In this document: in pieces, positions 1 to 8,523 of the stretch
How the letters are laid out: each line of letters opens with the position of its first letter
Position numbering within the stretch: position 1 is the first letter of the stretch
DNA from: Alicyclobacillus tolerans
Lineage (GTDB): Bacteria > Bacillota > Bacilli > Alicyclobacillales > Alicyclobacillaceae
DNA: 64,000 nt
Direction of reading: 5' to 3'
NCBI RefSeq assembly: GCF_021739485.1
Contig: NZ_JAJFNK010000002.1
Span: 62,001-126,000, forward strand
The notes under the pieces: generated by a model
The model's input: only the letters and a program-made list of their open reading frames with translations
Told to the model about the DNA's origin: nothing
The model's database searches: none
Translations under genes and position numbers: made by a program

Positions 1-24
1 AACTAGTTGAGGAGTGACACCGTC

Positions 25-537
25 GTGTTGAAGATTGGGGAAATCCGTGAACTGATTCGTCTATTGGACGAAACAAGCGTTGCTGAACTACGTATTGATA
101 CGGATGATATGAAGCTCCATTTGAAAAAAGCAGAATTGTCTCCCGCATCGATTTTACCGGAGGTGCGTCAGGCAGCTCCTGCCAGTGTTGAAGTTCGCCC
201 GCAACAAGCCGTGGAAGCCCCTGCTCCAGTGTCTCAGAGCACTGCACCTACAAAAGCAGAAGAAGCGCCAAGCGCCGCGTCGGCCGATGAGGCCAATCTC
301 CACGTGATTACGTCTCCGATGGTCGGTACGTTCTACCGCGCACCTTCTCCGGATGCGCCTTCGTACGCGGAAGTCGGGACAAAAGTGACGAGCAAAAGCG
401 TGGTCTGCATTGTGGAGGCCATGAAGCTGATGAACGAAATCGAAGCTGAAGTGAGCGGCGAGGTGGTCAGTATCCTGGCCGAAAACGGCCAGTTGGTCGA
501 GTATGGGCAGCCCTTGTTCAAAATCAGATTGGCATAA
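25..537 (+). CDS. accB: Biotin carboxyl carrier protein of acetyl-CoA carboxylase
   Basis: This is the swinging-arm subunit of acetyl-CoA carboxylase, carrying carboxybiotin between AccC and the carboxyltransferase in the first step of fatty-acid synthesis. The N-terminus ([14 protein letters not shown]) is typical of AccB, followed by a Pro/Ala-rich linker (about residues 45-90) and a C-terminal biotinyl domain with the motif EAMKLMNEI; the biotinylated lysine is about residue 134 of 170. I chose GTG at 25 because a GAGGAG site lies at 9-14; TTG at 28 is equally possible. The gene is followed 12 bases later by accC. A promoter would lie outside the window. Confidence 0.95.
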   Translation: MLKIGEIRELIRLLDETSVAELRIDTDDMKLHLKKAELSPASILPEVRQAAPASVEVRPQQAVEAPAPVSQSTAPTKAEEAPSAASADEANLHVITSPMVGTFYRAPSPDAPSYAEVGTKVTSKSVVCIVEAMKLMNEIEAEVSGEVVSILAENGQLVEYGQPLFKIRLA

Positions 538-549
538 GGAGTCGGACCT

Positions 550-1893
550 ATGTTTAAGCGCGTATTAATTGCCAACCGCGGGGAAATTGCCGTGCGCGTC
601 ATTCGCGCATGCAGGGAACTCGGAATCGAAACTGTGGCGGTCTTTTCCGAAGCCGACCGCAACGCACTGCACGTTCAGTTGGCCGACGAAGCTTACTGCA
701 TTGGACCAACACCGAGCAAACAAAGTTACTTGCATATTCCGAGCATTATGTCTGTGGCGACAAAAACCGGAGTGGATGCGATTCATCCGGGCTATGGGTT
801 TCTGGCGGAGAACAGCGACTTTGCGGAAGCGTGCGAGGCCTGTGGAATTACGTTTATTGGACCCAGCGCTTACGCGATCGATAAGATGGGCGACAAATCT
901 GTTGCCAAGCAGACCATGAAGGAAGCAGGAGTGCCGGTAGTCCCAGGCAGCGACGGATTGGTCGAAGACGTCGAAGACGCTGTCGCAGTGGCAAAGTCGA
1001 TTGGCTATCCCGTCATCATCAAAGCGACTGCAGGCGGAGGCGGAAAAGGCATTCGCGTCGTGTACGATGAAGACAGCTTGCGGAAAGCCGTCACCACGGC
1101 TCAGCGCGAAGCAGAGACCGCGTTCGGAAATGCGGGGGTGTACGTTGAAAAGTACATAGAGCGGATGCGTCACGTGGAGATCCAAGTGATGGCCGATCGC
1201 CACGGAGAGGCCATTCACCTCGGCGAACGCGACTGCTCGGTACAAAGGCGCCTGCAAAAGCTTGTGGAAGAATCGCCATGTCCTGTCTTATCCGAGGAGA
1301 CGCGCCAAGCCATGGGCTCCGCTGCAGTGGCCGCTGCCAAGGCGGTGGACTACGTAGGAGCGGGCACCATTGAATTTATTTACGCCGGCGAGGGCGAGTT
1401 TTACTTTATGGAAATGAACACCCGAATCCAGGTCGAACACCCTGTGACGGAATGGGTCACCGGATTTGATCTCGTCCGCGAACAAATTCTCGTAGCTGCT
1501 GGGGAACCTTTGTCCATTAAGCAAGAAGATGTGGTGCTGCGCGGTCACGCGATAGAGTGCCGCGTCAATGCGGAGGACCCGACTCGAAACTTTATGCCGA
1601 ACCCTGGAACCATCACGGCATACCTGCCGCCGGGCGGTATCGGGGTGCGGGTGGACAGCGCCGCTTTTCCGGGCTACACCGTGCCGCCGTATTACGATTC
1701 CATGATTGCCAAACTCATCGTTTGGGCCCCAACTCGCGCTCAAGCGATTGACCGCATGATCCGAGCTCTGTCGGAATTTACGATTGAAGGCGTGAAAACT
1801 ACGGTTCCGTTTCACCTTGCGCTGTTGCAGCACGAGAAGTTCCGAGCTGGGGACGTGAGCACGCGCTTTTTGGAAGAATACACGGTTTTATAG
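550..1893 (+). CDS. accC: Acetyl-CoA carboxylase, biotin carboxylase subunit
   Basis: The 447-residue protein has the size and order of biotin carboxylase: an N-terminal biotin-carboxylase fold ([20 protein letters not shown]), an ATP-grasp domain with the glycine-rich loop [12 protein letters not shown] near residue 163, the catalytic stretch [14 protein letters not shown], and a C-terminal domain ending near residue 445. It carboxylates the biotin on AccB using ATP and bicarbonate. It lies directly after accB, the usual two-gene operon. The ATG at 550 follows an AAGGAGT site at 537-543 that overlaps the accB stop. Nothing unusual was seen. Confidence 0.97.
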   Translation: MFKRVLIANRGEIAVRVIRACRELGIETVAVFSEADRNALHVQLADEAYCIGPTPSKQSYLHIPSIMSVATKTGVDAIHPGYGFLAENSDFAEACEACGITFIGPSAYAIDKMGDKSVAKQTMKEAGVPVVPGSDGLVEDVEDAVAVAKSIGYPVIIKATAGGGGKGIRVVYDEDSLRKAVTTAQREAETAFGNAGVYVEKYIERMRHVEIQVMADRHGEAIHLGERDCSVQRRLQKLVEESPCPVLSEETRQAMGSAAVAAAKAVDYVGAGTIEFIYAGEGEFYFMEMNTRIQVEHPVTEWVTGFDLVREQILVAAGEPLSIKQEDVVLRGHAIECRVNAEDPTRNFMPNPGTITAYLPPGGIGVRVDSAAFPGYTVPPYYDSMIAKLIVWAPTRAQAIDRMIRALSEFTIEGVKTTVPFHLALLQHEKFRAGDVSTRFLEEYTVL

Positions 1894-1898
1894 GTTGG

Positions 1899-1916
1899 GC
1901 CGCGCGTTTGCGCGGC
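1899..1916 (+). terminator. GC-rich hairpin after accC
   Basis: A perfect 7-bp inverted repeat (GCCGCGC / GCGCGGC) with a 4-base loop begins just after the accC stop. It is not followed by a T-run, so intrinsic termination is uncertain; it may stabilise the accBC mRNA 3' end. Confidence 0.4.
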
Positions 1917-1952
1917 ATGCATTGCCATCGCGTAGCATGCATGGATAAGCTT

Positions 1953-1961
1953 TGGTATACT
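1953..1961 (+). promoter_or_regulatory. Extended -10 promoter for the Asp23/AmaP genes
   Basis: TGGTATACT gives an extended -10 element (TGn plus TATACT at 1956-1961) 30 bases upstream of the yqhY-like start. The -35 position (about 1933-1938, TAGCAT) is poor, which is common for extended -10 promoters. It sits in the 98-base gap after accC. Confidence 0.45.
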
Positions 1962-1991
1962 GCGTTTTGAGCAGGATGGAGGGGTCTCGCC

Positions 1992-2408
1992 ATGCAGGAT
2001 ATGGAATTTCAATCGACTGAATTAGGGAAGATTCAAATTGCCGACGAAGTGATTCAGATTATTGCCGGACTGGCGGCTAGTGAGATCGAAGGTGTCGCGG
2101 ACATGACGGGCACTTTTGCCGGAGGCATTACGGAGTCGATCCTTGGGAGAAGGAACTTCTCCAAAGGTGTTCGGGTGCAGTTTGGAGAAGAGGATAAAAC
2201 CTGTCTGATCGACTTGTCCGTCGTACTCGACTTTGGCGTCAAAATTCCTGAAGTTTGCATGATGGTGCAAGAACACGTCAAGCAGGCTGTTGAAAGCATG
2301 ACAGGGTTGGAGGTGGTGACTGTGAACATCCACGTCACCGCGGTCGCCTTGCAATCGGAGAAAGGCAAAGAGATTGTCGAACTGCCGTCGGAAAAGCGAA
2401 CGCGCTAA
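1992..2408 (+). CDS. yqhY: Asp23/Gls24 family envelope stress protein (YqhY-like)
   Basis: The 138-residue protein belongs to the Asp23/Gls24 (DUF322) family: GKIQIADEVIQIIAGLAASEIEGV at the N-terminus and a conserved VxVxFG...DLSVVLDFGVKIPEV core. In Bacillota the family member next to accBC is YqhY, whose loss disturbs acetyl-CoA carboxylase activity in B. subtilis. It has no signal or membrane segment, so it is cytoplasmic, likely recruited to the membrane by the AmaP-type protein encoded next. The ATG at 1992 follows a GGAGGGG site. The context accBC - yqhY - amaP - DUF2273 - nusB is standard. Confidence 0.9.
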   Translation: MQDMEFQSTELGKIQIADEVIQIIAGLAASEIEGVADMTGTFAGGITESILGRRNFSKGVRVQFGEEDKTCLIDLSVVLDFGVKIPEVCMMVQEHVKQAVESMTGLEVVTVNIHVTAVALQSEKGKEIVELPSEKRTR

Positions 2409-2454
2409 CAAGCTGCAACTCGTCACTTGTCCGGTTTGAACCAGGAGGGATAGC

Positions 2455-3003
2455 GTGAGCGTTCTCGATCGCATTTTACTAACGCTGTTAGCCATTGTGG
2501 GACTATTGTTTGCGGTTGCCCTTTTTCTGTTGGGTATCGGTGCCTTGACACCGGGTTCCGCACTAATGAATTTGACGGTTTACCCGGGGGATGTCTATGT
2601 GGTTGTGATTGCGGTTGTGGCAGCCCTGATTTCCCTCCGATTTCTGTTTTATAAAACAGGAAGGGGCCGCGATTCTTCCGATGCGGTCATCCTCCCCGGG
2701 GAACACGGGAGCATCCGGATTTCGTTTGATACGTTAAAACAACTGGCAAATCGAACCGGAAAGTCGATCCATGGCGTACACGATTTCGACACTCGCGTTC
2801 GAAATGGACAAACCGGAGTCGTATTGGGAGCGCGAGTACGCGCGATTCCCGACGTTGACTTGGCACAAATGAGTACGGAAATTCAAGGCAAGGTGCGGGA
2901 ATACGTCGAAAGGACCAGCGGCGTGAAAGTGGAGGCCGTGACGGTCAACGTCGTAGAGGTCGCTGTGAGCCCGGCAAAGAGCGCAAGAACGTGGGTGGAA
3001 TAG
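2455..3003 (+). CDS. amaP: Alkaline shock response membrane anchor protein AmaP
   Basis: The 182-residue protein has two N-terminal hydrophobic segments (about residues 7-30 and 44-66) and a soluble C-terminal part that resembles Asp23 repeats (SGVKVEAVTVNVVEV). This arrangement matches AmaP, the membrane anchor of Asp23 in staphylococci. It starts at GTG 2455 after an excellent AGGAGGG site. It is flanked by its likely soluble partner (1992-2408) and a small DUF2273 membrane protein, which makes a three-gene envelope-stress unit. Confidence 0.88.
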   Translation: MSVLDRILLTLLAIVGLLFAVALFLLGIGALTPGSALMNLTVYPGDVYVVVIAVVAALISLRFLFYKTGRGRDSSDAVILPGEHGSIRISFDTLKQLANRTGKSIHGVHDFDTRVRNGQTGVVLGARVRAIPDVDLAQMSTEIQGKVREYVERTSGVKVEAVTVNVVEVAVSPAKSARTWVE

Positions 3004-3006
3004 AAC

Positions 3007-3237
3007 ATGAAATTTTTTTTGACATGGATCCACCAAATCCTTTCGCTAAAACGGCGGTGGCTGGGGCTCATTGTCGGTTGCCTGTTGTGGTTGGCCTGGA
3101 TGCTGTTTGGACTTTGGGCCACGGTTTTACTGTTGGTTTTCGCAGCAGTTGGATATGCTGTGGGTAGAGTTCTCGAAGAACATCAGTCATGGAAAGACAT
3201 CGTTGAAAAACTGTTGTCCGAGAAATTCGGGGACTAA
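3007..3237 (+). CDS. Small DUF2273 membrane protein
   Basis: A 76-residue protein with two adjacent hydrophobic segments (LGLIVGCLLWLAWMLFGLWA and VLLLVFAAVGYAVG), the hallmark of DUF2273 proteins, which accompany Asp23/AmaP genes. It starts 3 bases after the amaP stop, so it is translationally coupled. Its role is unknown in general; it probably joins the AmaP/Asp23 membrane complex. The charged C-terminus (EDIVEKLLSEKFGD-like) is cytoplasmic by the positive-inside rule, which is an inference. Confidence 0.8.
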   Translation: MKFFLTWIHQILSLKRRWLGLIVGCLLWLAWMLFGLWATVLLLVFAAVGYAVGRVLEEHQSWKDIVEKLLSEKFGD

Positions 3238-3301
3238 AAGTCGGCACGTTCCCCCCGTCATGGCTGGGCAGGCTGTGTAAAATCAATCAGGAGTGATGGC
3301 C

Positions 3302-3718
3302 ATGAGACGCCGCGAATTGCGTCAACTTGCCTTGCAGGCGTTGTATCAAGTCGACGTAGGTAAGGCCGATGTAGCACACGCGGTTCAACATGTGTTGTCC
3401 GAGTTGCCGGAAGTGACGGATGGCGATTTAAGCTATGTCACGCGACTCGCGACGGGAACGCGGGACGCGGTCACAGAGTTGGACGAATTGTTGAAACGCC
3501 ACGTGCAAGGCTGGCAAATTGAACGGATTGCAAGGGTTGATTTGAATATTTTACGTCTGGCCTTATTTGAGTTGTTATACGAACGCGATGTCGATACACC
3601 CACCATCATGAACGAGGCCGTGGAATTGGCCAAACACTTTAGCACCAGCGAATCCAGCAGGTTCGTCAACGGTGTACTGGCCAGGGTGTTGCCAGCTGCA
3701 GAGGCCAAACGCGAATGA
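3302..3718 (+). CDS. nusB: Transcription antitermination factor NusB
   Basis: The 138-residue protein starts RRRELRQLALQALYQVD and ends with the family motif ELAKHFSTSESSRFVNGVL, both diagnostic for NusB, an all-helical protein that binds boxA RNA with NusE/S10 in rRNA antitermination. Start codons at 3293 (GTG), 3296 and 3302 (ATG) are in frame; the AGGAG at 3289-3293 best fits ATG 3302 (8-base spacing). Its TGA overlaps the ATG of the next gene (ATGA at 3715-3718), so the two are translationally coupled. Confidence 0.95.
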   Translation: MRRRELRQLALQALYQVDVGKADVAHAVQHVLSELPEVTDGDLSYVTRLATGTRDAVTELDELLKRHVQGWQIERIARVDLNILRLALFELLYERDVDTPTIMNEAVELAKHFSTSESSRFVNGVLARVLPAAEAKRE

Positions 3719-4692
3719 CCCGGCTGGTTTTAGGGATCGATACAAGCAATTACACGACTTCTTTATGCGCCGTGAGTTTGGAAGACGGCACGGTCGTGGC
3801 GGAGGCTAGGAAGTTGTTGCCCGTGGAGGCGGGGCAGAGAGGGCTTCGGCAATCCGATGCGCTCTTTTTTCACGTACAAAGACTTCCACAGGTCATGAAC
3901 GATTTGATGTCGCAAATTCGCGACCAGAATTTACATACAAGCTGGGCGGCGGTCGGGGTGTCAGTGCGTCCGCGGCCGTTGTCCGCCTCGTACATGCCCG
4001 TTTTCCAAGCGGGTTCGAGCTTTGCACACACGTTTGCCAGATCGCTTTCGCTGCCCGTTTTGCCCGTATCTCACCAAGAAGGGCACTTGGCAGCGGCACA
4101 ACACTTCTTGGACATGCCAAAAGAGGCGCCGTTTGTTGCGGTTCACATCTCTGGCGGAACGTCAGATGTCCTGGTTGCGCGTCCGACTCGTTTTGGGTAT
4201 GCCATCACCCCTCTTGGCGAAGGGGCTGACCTGCACGCAGGCCAGTTTATCGACCGTGTGGGAGTTGCTCTTGGGGGGGCGTTTCCCGCTGGCCCGTTCC
4301 TTGAGCAACTGGCCAAGTCCGCGCGGGCACAGCCCGAGTTTCGACTGACTTCCAGCGCAACGGGTACATCTTTAAGTTTTTCAGGGCCTTGCTCTGCGGC
4401 ATTGCGGGCGATTGAGGCGGGCGTGCCGGGCCCCGATGTGGCCTTTGCCGTGCAGCAGTGCGTAGCCAACAGCGTCGCCAAAGCCGTTGCAAATGCCTGC
4501 GTGCGGGTTCCCGAAGCGAAGTACTGCGTGATCGCCGGGGGGGTTGCAGCCAATGCCCACATTCGGGAGAGAACGAGCCACCGCCTGGCAAAGGCTGCCC
4601 CTAACTTGGAAGTTTTGTACGCACCACCGCGCTTTTCTTCGGATAACGCGCTGGGGCCTGCGGCGCTGGCCCGTAAACACTGGTTCAGTTGA
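3715..4692 (+). CDS. TsaD/Kae1-like paralog (Gcp-type ASKHA protein)
   Basis: The 325-residue protein has the ASKHA fold signature of TsaD: GIDTSNYTTSL at the N-terminus, a metal-binding HxxxH (VSHQEGH, about residues 119-123), a glycine-rich ISGGTSDVLV in place of TsaD's SGGHTQL, and a C-terminal GGVAAN...SSDNALGP with the third metal-ligand aspartate. TsaD makes the t6A modification of tRNA with TsaB/E/C. Several signature segments diverge, so this is probably a paralog of unknown role rather than TsaD itself, as annotated next to nusB/xseA in other Bacillota under the name O-sialoglycoprotein endopeptidase. That older name has no support here. Confidence 0.75.
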   Translation: MTRLVLGIDTSNYTTSLCAVSLEDGTVVAEARKLLPVEAGQRGLRQSDALFFHVQRLPQVMNDLMSQIRDQNLHTSWAAVGVSVRPRPLSASYMPVFQAGSSFAHTFARSLSLPVLPVSHQEGHLAAAQHFLDMPKEAPFVAVHISGGTSDVLVARPTRFGYAITPLGEGADLHAGQFIDRVGVALGGAFPAGPFLEQLAKSARAQPEFRLTSSATGTSLSFSGPCSAALRAIEAGVPGPDVAFAVQQCVANSVAKAVANACVRVPEAKYCVIAGGVAANAHIRERTSHRLAKAAPNLEVLYAPPRFSSDNALGPAALARKHWFS

Positions 4693-4897
4693 ATGGCACC
4701 ATCGCCAAGTTGAACCCTGCTTGAGTTACATCAGGGAATTACACCATGGAGTTACACCATGTTTGAGTCCACCGCAAGCCAGTTACAACCCTTTAATTTT
4801 AAGTCGGCTTGAACCGTGTGAACGAATCCACGTTCCACAGGTGTCGAATCGGCGGATATGACCCGTTTGTGCCGTGGTAGAGTTCATAAACCTGCGG

Positions 4898-4903
4898 TAT
4901 AAT
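4898..4903 (+). promoter_or_regulatory. -10 element upstream of the ferredoxin reductase gene
   Basis: A perfect TATAAT lies 45 bases before the start at 4948. No good -35 is seen at 17 bases upstream (4875-4880, TGGTAG). The 255-base gap 4693-4947 also holds a 13-base near-direct repeat (ATTACACCATGGA / GTTACACCATGTT at about 4738-4762) of unknown meaning. Confidence 0.5.
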
Positions 4904-4947
4904 GTCCTGGTGCATTTGTTCGTTTAGAGGTTAAGGAGGGACTAGCT

Positions 4948-5958
4948 ATGACGGAAACTCAGACTCGTCCAGAAGATGGTCAAGTCGTCGACATTGCGAT
5001 TATCGGCGGGGGTCCAACTGGACTATTTGCAGCTTTTTATTGCGGCATGCGTGATGCGAGTTGCAAAATCATCGACAGCTTGCCTGAGTTAGGCGGGCAG
5101 TTAGCTACACTTTATCCTGAAAAGTACATTTACGACGTTGCTGGATTCCCCAAAATCCGCGCTCGCGACTTGGTGACACAGTTGAAGGAACAGGCCTTTC
5201 AGTACCACCCGTCGGTTCACTTAGACGAGCGAGTCGAAGGGTTGAACCGCCGGGAGGATGGACTGTTTGAGCTGAAGACCGACAAGCAGAGCCACCTGGC
5301 TAAGGCCGTCATTCTCGCAGGCGGCATCGGCGTGTTTACCCCGCGTCCCATGCCCGCTGAAGGCACGGAGCGGTTCGAAGGAAAGGGTATTCACTACTAC
5401 ATCGACGATTTGGAAAAGTTCCGCGGTAAAAAGACGCTGGTTGTCGGAGGCGGAGACTCTGCGGTGGACTTTGCGCTGATGCTCGATGGGGTCGCAGAAA
5501 GCGTAACGTTGGTTCACCGCCGCGACCAGTTCCGCGCTCATGAACTAAGTGTGAAACACCTGATGGAATCGAATGTCGACGTGAGAACGTTTGTCGAATT
5601 GAAGGCTTTGGACGGACAAGACCGGCTCGAACGCGCCACTTTGATCCACAATAAGACGAAAGAAGAAACCACCATCGAGGTGGACGCTCTCATCAGCGGT
5701 TTAGGTTTTACCGCTTCGCTCGGGCCCATTTCGGAGTGGGGGCTGCACATCGAGAATAACGAAGTGGTGGTCAACACGAAAATGGAGACCAACCTTCCCG
5801 GCGTGTATGCGGCTGGTGATATTGTGACCTATCCCGGTAAAATTAAACTGATTGCTACTGGTTTTGGCGAGGCACCCACAGCGGTCAACAACGCCAAGAC
5901 ATTCATCGACCCGAAGGCTAAGTTAAGTCCGGGACACAGCAGCAGCCGCAAAGAATAG
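4948..5958 (+). CDS. Ferredoxin--NADP(+) reductase, thioredoxin-reductase-like (YumC type)
   Basis: The 336-residue flavoprotein has an N-terminal FAD-binding Rossmann motif (IIGGGPTGLFAAFYCG), the family-specific DSLPELGGQLATLYPEKYIYDVAGFP region, a second NADPH-binding motif (VVGGGDSAVDFAL, about residues 166-178) and the C-terminal GVYAAGDIVTYPGK. It lacks the CxxC of thioredoxin reductases, which marks the YumC/FNR group that reduces ferredoxin with NADPH. It starts at ATG 4948 after AAGGAGG, and is monocistronic between a promoter and a strong terminator. Confidence 0.93.
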   Translation: MTETQTRPEDGQVVDIAIIGGGPTGLFAAFYCGMRDASCKIIDSLPELGGQLATLYPEKYIYDVAGFPKIRARDLVTQLKEQAFQYHPSVHLDERVEGLNRREDGLFELKTDKQSHLAKAVILAGGIGVFTPRPMPAEGTERFEGKGIHYYIDDLEKFRGKKTLVVGGGDSAVDFALMLDGVAESVTLVHRRDQFRAHELSVKHLMESNVDVRTFVELKALDGQDRLERATLIHNKTKEETTIEVDALISGLGFTASLGPISEWGLHIENNEVVVNTKMETNLPGVYAAGDIVTYPGKIKLIATGFGEAPTAVNNAKTFIDPKAKLSPGHSSSRKE

Positions 5959-6007
5959 TCTGTGTGTCAGGGTTAGGAACGAAACTGTCCGGGTCAAACG
6001 CGAAATG

Positions 6008-6034
6008 AGTTCACACCCCGGTGTGAACTTTTTT
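6008..6034 (+). terminator. Intrinsic terminator before folD
   Basis: A perfect 9-bp stem (AGTTCACAC / GTGTGAACT) with loop CCCG is followed by a T-run (6029-6034). It ends the ferredoxin reductase transcript. It lies only 5 bases before the folD ribosome-binding site, so for any read-through transcript it could also act as an attenuator. Confidence 0.85.
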
Positions 6035-6054
6035 CTCTAGAAAGGAGGTCACCT

Positions 6055-6915
6055 ATGGGGCGTTTATTAGATGGAAAGCGCATTGCCGGGGAGATCCGGG
6101 GCGAAGTGGCTGCTAGTACGTCCAAGTGGAAAGAGCAAGGCATCGAATTTAAACTGACGGTTGTGTTAGTCGGTGACCATCCGGCTTCTGCAAGCTATGT
6201 CCGCACGAAGGAACGAGTGGCGGGAGAAGTCGGGATTGCTGGAGAAGTGCTGCGACTTCCCGATTCTACGACGGAAGCAGAATTGTTGACACTGGTGCAA
6301 AAACTGAACCAAGACGAATCGGTGGACGGCATCTTGGTTCAATTGCCGCTGCCTGCTCACCATTCTGAACTGAAGGTGCTGGAAGCCATCGATCCGCTCA
6401 AGGACGTCGACGGCTTTCATCCGATGAATGCAGGCCGAAACTTTATCGGCTTGCCAACCGTCTGGCCGTGTACACCGGCCGGCATCATGGAAATGCTCGA
6501 ACGCGAAAATATCGAAGTCAAGGGAAAGCGAGCCGTCGTTGTCGGGCGCAGCAACATCGTCGGAAAACCGATGGCGATGCTGCTCTTGCAAGCCAATGCG
6601 ACCGTGACGATTTGTCACTCTCAGACGAAAGACCTTGCCAGTTTGACGCGTGAGGCGGATATTTTGGTGGCAGCGGTCGGCAGCGCACACCTGATTGGCA
6701 AAGAGTATGTCAAGCAAGGCGCCGTCGTGATCGACGTCGGGATGAACCGGCTGGAGGGGAAACTGACAGGAGACGTGGATTTTGAGGCGGTTCTTCCAGT
6801 CGCTGGGGCCATTACCCCGGTTCCGGGCGGGGTCGGACCGTTAACGGTGGCGATGCTCATGAAAAACACCGTTTCCTTGGGAACTTTGCGCCGTGGATTG
6901 GGTGGCCGCGGATGA
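6055..6915 (+). CDS. folD: Methylenetetrahydrofolate dehydrogenase/cyclohydrolase FolD
   Basis: The 286-residue protein interconverts methylene-THF and formyl-THF in one-carbon metabolism. Family motifs are visible: the catalytic YVRTKER segment with Lys near residue 47, QDESVDGILVQLPLP, PCTPAGIMEMLE, and the NADP-binding KRAVVVGRSNIVGKPMAMLL, then ITPVPGGVGPLTVAMLMKNT. It starts at ATG 6055 after AAAGGAGG. It opens the conserved folD-xseA-xseB-ispA cluster; xseA overlaps its stop by 4 bases. Confidence 0.97.
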   Translation: MGRLLDGKRIAGEIRGEVAASTSKWKEQGIEFKLTVVLVGDHPASASYVRTKERVAGEVGIAGEVLRLPDSTTEAELLTLVQKLNQDESVDGILVQLPLPAHHSELKVLEAIDPLKDVDGFHPMNAGRNFIGLPTVWPCTPAGIMEMLERENIEVKGKRAVVVGRSNIVGKPMAMLLLQANATVTICHSQTKDLASLTREADILVAAVGSAHLIGKEYVKQGAVVIDVGMNRLEGKLTGDVDFEAVLPVAGAITPVPGGVGPLTVAMLMKNTVSLGTLRRGLGGRG

Positions 6916-8315
6916 TTGAGCCGCAGTCTTCTGCCGCCATCTACACCGTAGCTCAACTGACGGAAGTGATAAAGCATCGGTTGGAATCGGATGCACGCCT
7001 GAATCACTGCTACGTTGCGGGAGAAATTTCAAATTTCAAACACCACACCAGCGGGCATATGTACTTCACGTTGAAAGACGAAAAGAGTCGGATTCGGGCT
7101 ATTATGTTTGCCAGCCGGAGCCGGTCTTTGAAGTTTGTACCCCAAGACGGAATGCGCGTCATTGTGTTAGGGTCAGTCAGTGTTTTCGATCGCGATGGAC
7201 AGTACCAATTGTACGCTGAAGACATGCAGCCTGACGGCATTGGAGCGCTGTATGTGGCCTTTACGCAGTTGCGCGACCGACTGGAAGCTGAAGGTCTGTT
7301 TGCTCCGGAGCGCAAGCGTCAGCTGCCTGCATACCCTAGGCGCATTGGCGTCGTCACTTCGCCGACGGGAGCCGTCATTCGCGATATTCGATCTACGTTG
7401 GCTCGGCGCTACCCCCTGGCATCGATTGTTTTGGCTCCGGCGCTGGTACAGGGGGTCGAAGCGGCCGACACCATTGTCCGAGCGCTGGATCAATTGCTGC
7501 GGTTGTCAAAACAGGGAAAGCCCGTCGATGTGATCATTGTGGCAAGAGGGGGCGGGTCACTGGAGGAGCTCTGGCCCTTCAATGAAGAAGTGGTGGCCAG
7601 AGCCATTTCGAGTTGTCCGATTCCCGTGGTGTCTGCTGTCGGCCATGAAACGGACTTTACCATCGCGGATTTTGTCGCCGACGTGCGGGCTGCCACACCA
7701 ACAGCGGCGGCAGAGCTCGTCGCCCCGCACGTCCAGGACTTAAACGCAGTCTTAAACCGCTTGTCTGATGCCGCCAAATCCGCTTTGCGCTATCGCTTGT
7801 CCGAACAAAAACACCGCTTGGAGTCGGTTGTCCGGACGCCTGCATATGCGGACCCCTTACGCATGGTGTATACGCACAGGCAGCGTCTCGATGTTTTGGA
7901 TGGGCAAGTCCGCCAGCGCGCCATGAAACCGGTCAGTTTGGCCAATCGCAAACTGACGGTCGTCGTGGAGCGGCTGTACCGGATGGACGTACGCGATCGC
8001 GTGAGACGGGCACAGGCCAAACTTGACCAGACCCAATCCAGCTTACGCGAGGGCATGGCGCGCCGCAGCTATCAGTACAACGCCGAGTTGGAGAAAATCG
8101 TGTTGTCTTTGGAAGCTTTGAATCCATTGACGGTGTTGCGCAGGGGATACAGTGTGGTTTACAAGGAAGATGGGGAGTCGGTGGTGACCTCCGAACGACA
8201 GCTTGTTCCGAACGAAAGAATTCAAATCCGGCTGTCGGACGGTACTGTGAAAGCCCGGATTGAAGGAGGGGAGGGGAACCTTGGTGGCGGAGAACAATCC
8301 CGACTTGACATTTGA
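6912..8315 (+). CDS. xseA: Exodeoxyribonuclease VII large subunit
   Basis: The 467-residue protein shows the N-terminal OB-fold DNA-binding domain (YTVAQLTEVIKHRLES...HTSGHMYFTLKD) and the catalytic domain with PRRIGVVTSPTGAVIRDI, VIIVARGGGSLEELWPFN and the helical C-terminal region. With XseB it degrades single-stranded DNA to oligonucleotides. It overlaps folD by ATGA (6912-6915) and extends past the start of xseB. Length matches the family. Confidence 0.96.
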   Translation: MIEPQSSAAIYTVAQLTEVIKHRLESDARLNHCYVAGEISNFKHHTSGHMYFTLKDEKSRIRAIMFASRSRSLKFVPQDGMRVIVLGSVSVFDRDGQYQLYAEDMQPDGIGALYVAFTQLRDRLEAEGLFAPERKRQLPAYPRRIGVVTSPTGAVIRDIRSTLARRYPLASIVLAPALVQGVEAADTIVRALDQLLRLSKQGKPVDVIIVARGGGSLEELWPFNEEVVARAISSCPIPVVSAVGHETDFTIADFVADVRAATPTAAAELVAPHVQDLNAVLNRLSDAAKSALRYRLSEQKHRLESVVRTPAYADPLRMVYTHRQRLDVLDGQVRQRAMKPVSLANRKLTVVVERLYRMDVRDRVRRAQAKLDQTQSSLREGMARRSYQYNAELEKIVLSLEALNPLTVLRRGYSVVYKEDGESVVTSERQLVPNERIQIRLSDGTVKARIEGGEGNLGGGEQSRLDI

Positions 8316-8523
8316 GCAGGCGATGACGAGGTTGGAGGAAATTGTCCGGAAACTCGAGTCCGGAGAGTTGTCGTTGACCGATTCGATTGAACGTTACCGC
8401 GAGTCGATGCAACTTGTGCAGTTTTGTCGGCAGCAATTGGACAAAGCCGAGCTGGAAATCGAGCAGTTGGTGGAGACTGGAGGGGCCATACGGACGCAGG
8501 CGGCGAAGGAGGAAATGGGATGA
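8284..8523 (+). CDS. xseB: Exodeoxyribonuclease VII small subunit
   Basis: A 79-residue helical protein with the family core LTFEQAMTRLEEIVRKLESG and LSLTDSIERYRES. It is the small regulatory subunit that binds XseA. The purine-rich site at 8263-8276 serves GTG 8284 (or TTG 8281), giving an overlap with the 3' end of xseA. The next gene starts within its stop codon (ATGA at 8520-8523). Confidence 0.92.
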   Translation: MAENNPDLTFEQAMTRLEEIVRKLESGELSLTDSIERYRESMQLVQFCRQQLDKAELEIEQLVETGGAIRTQAAKEEMG

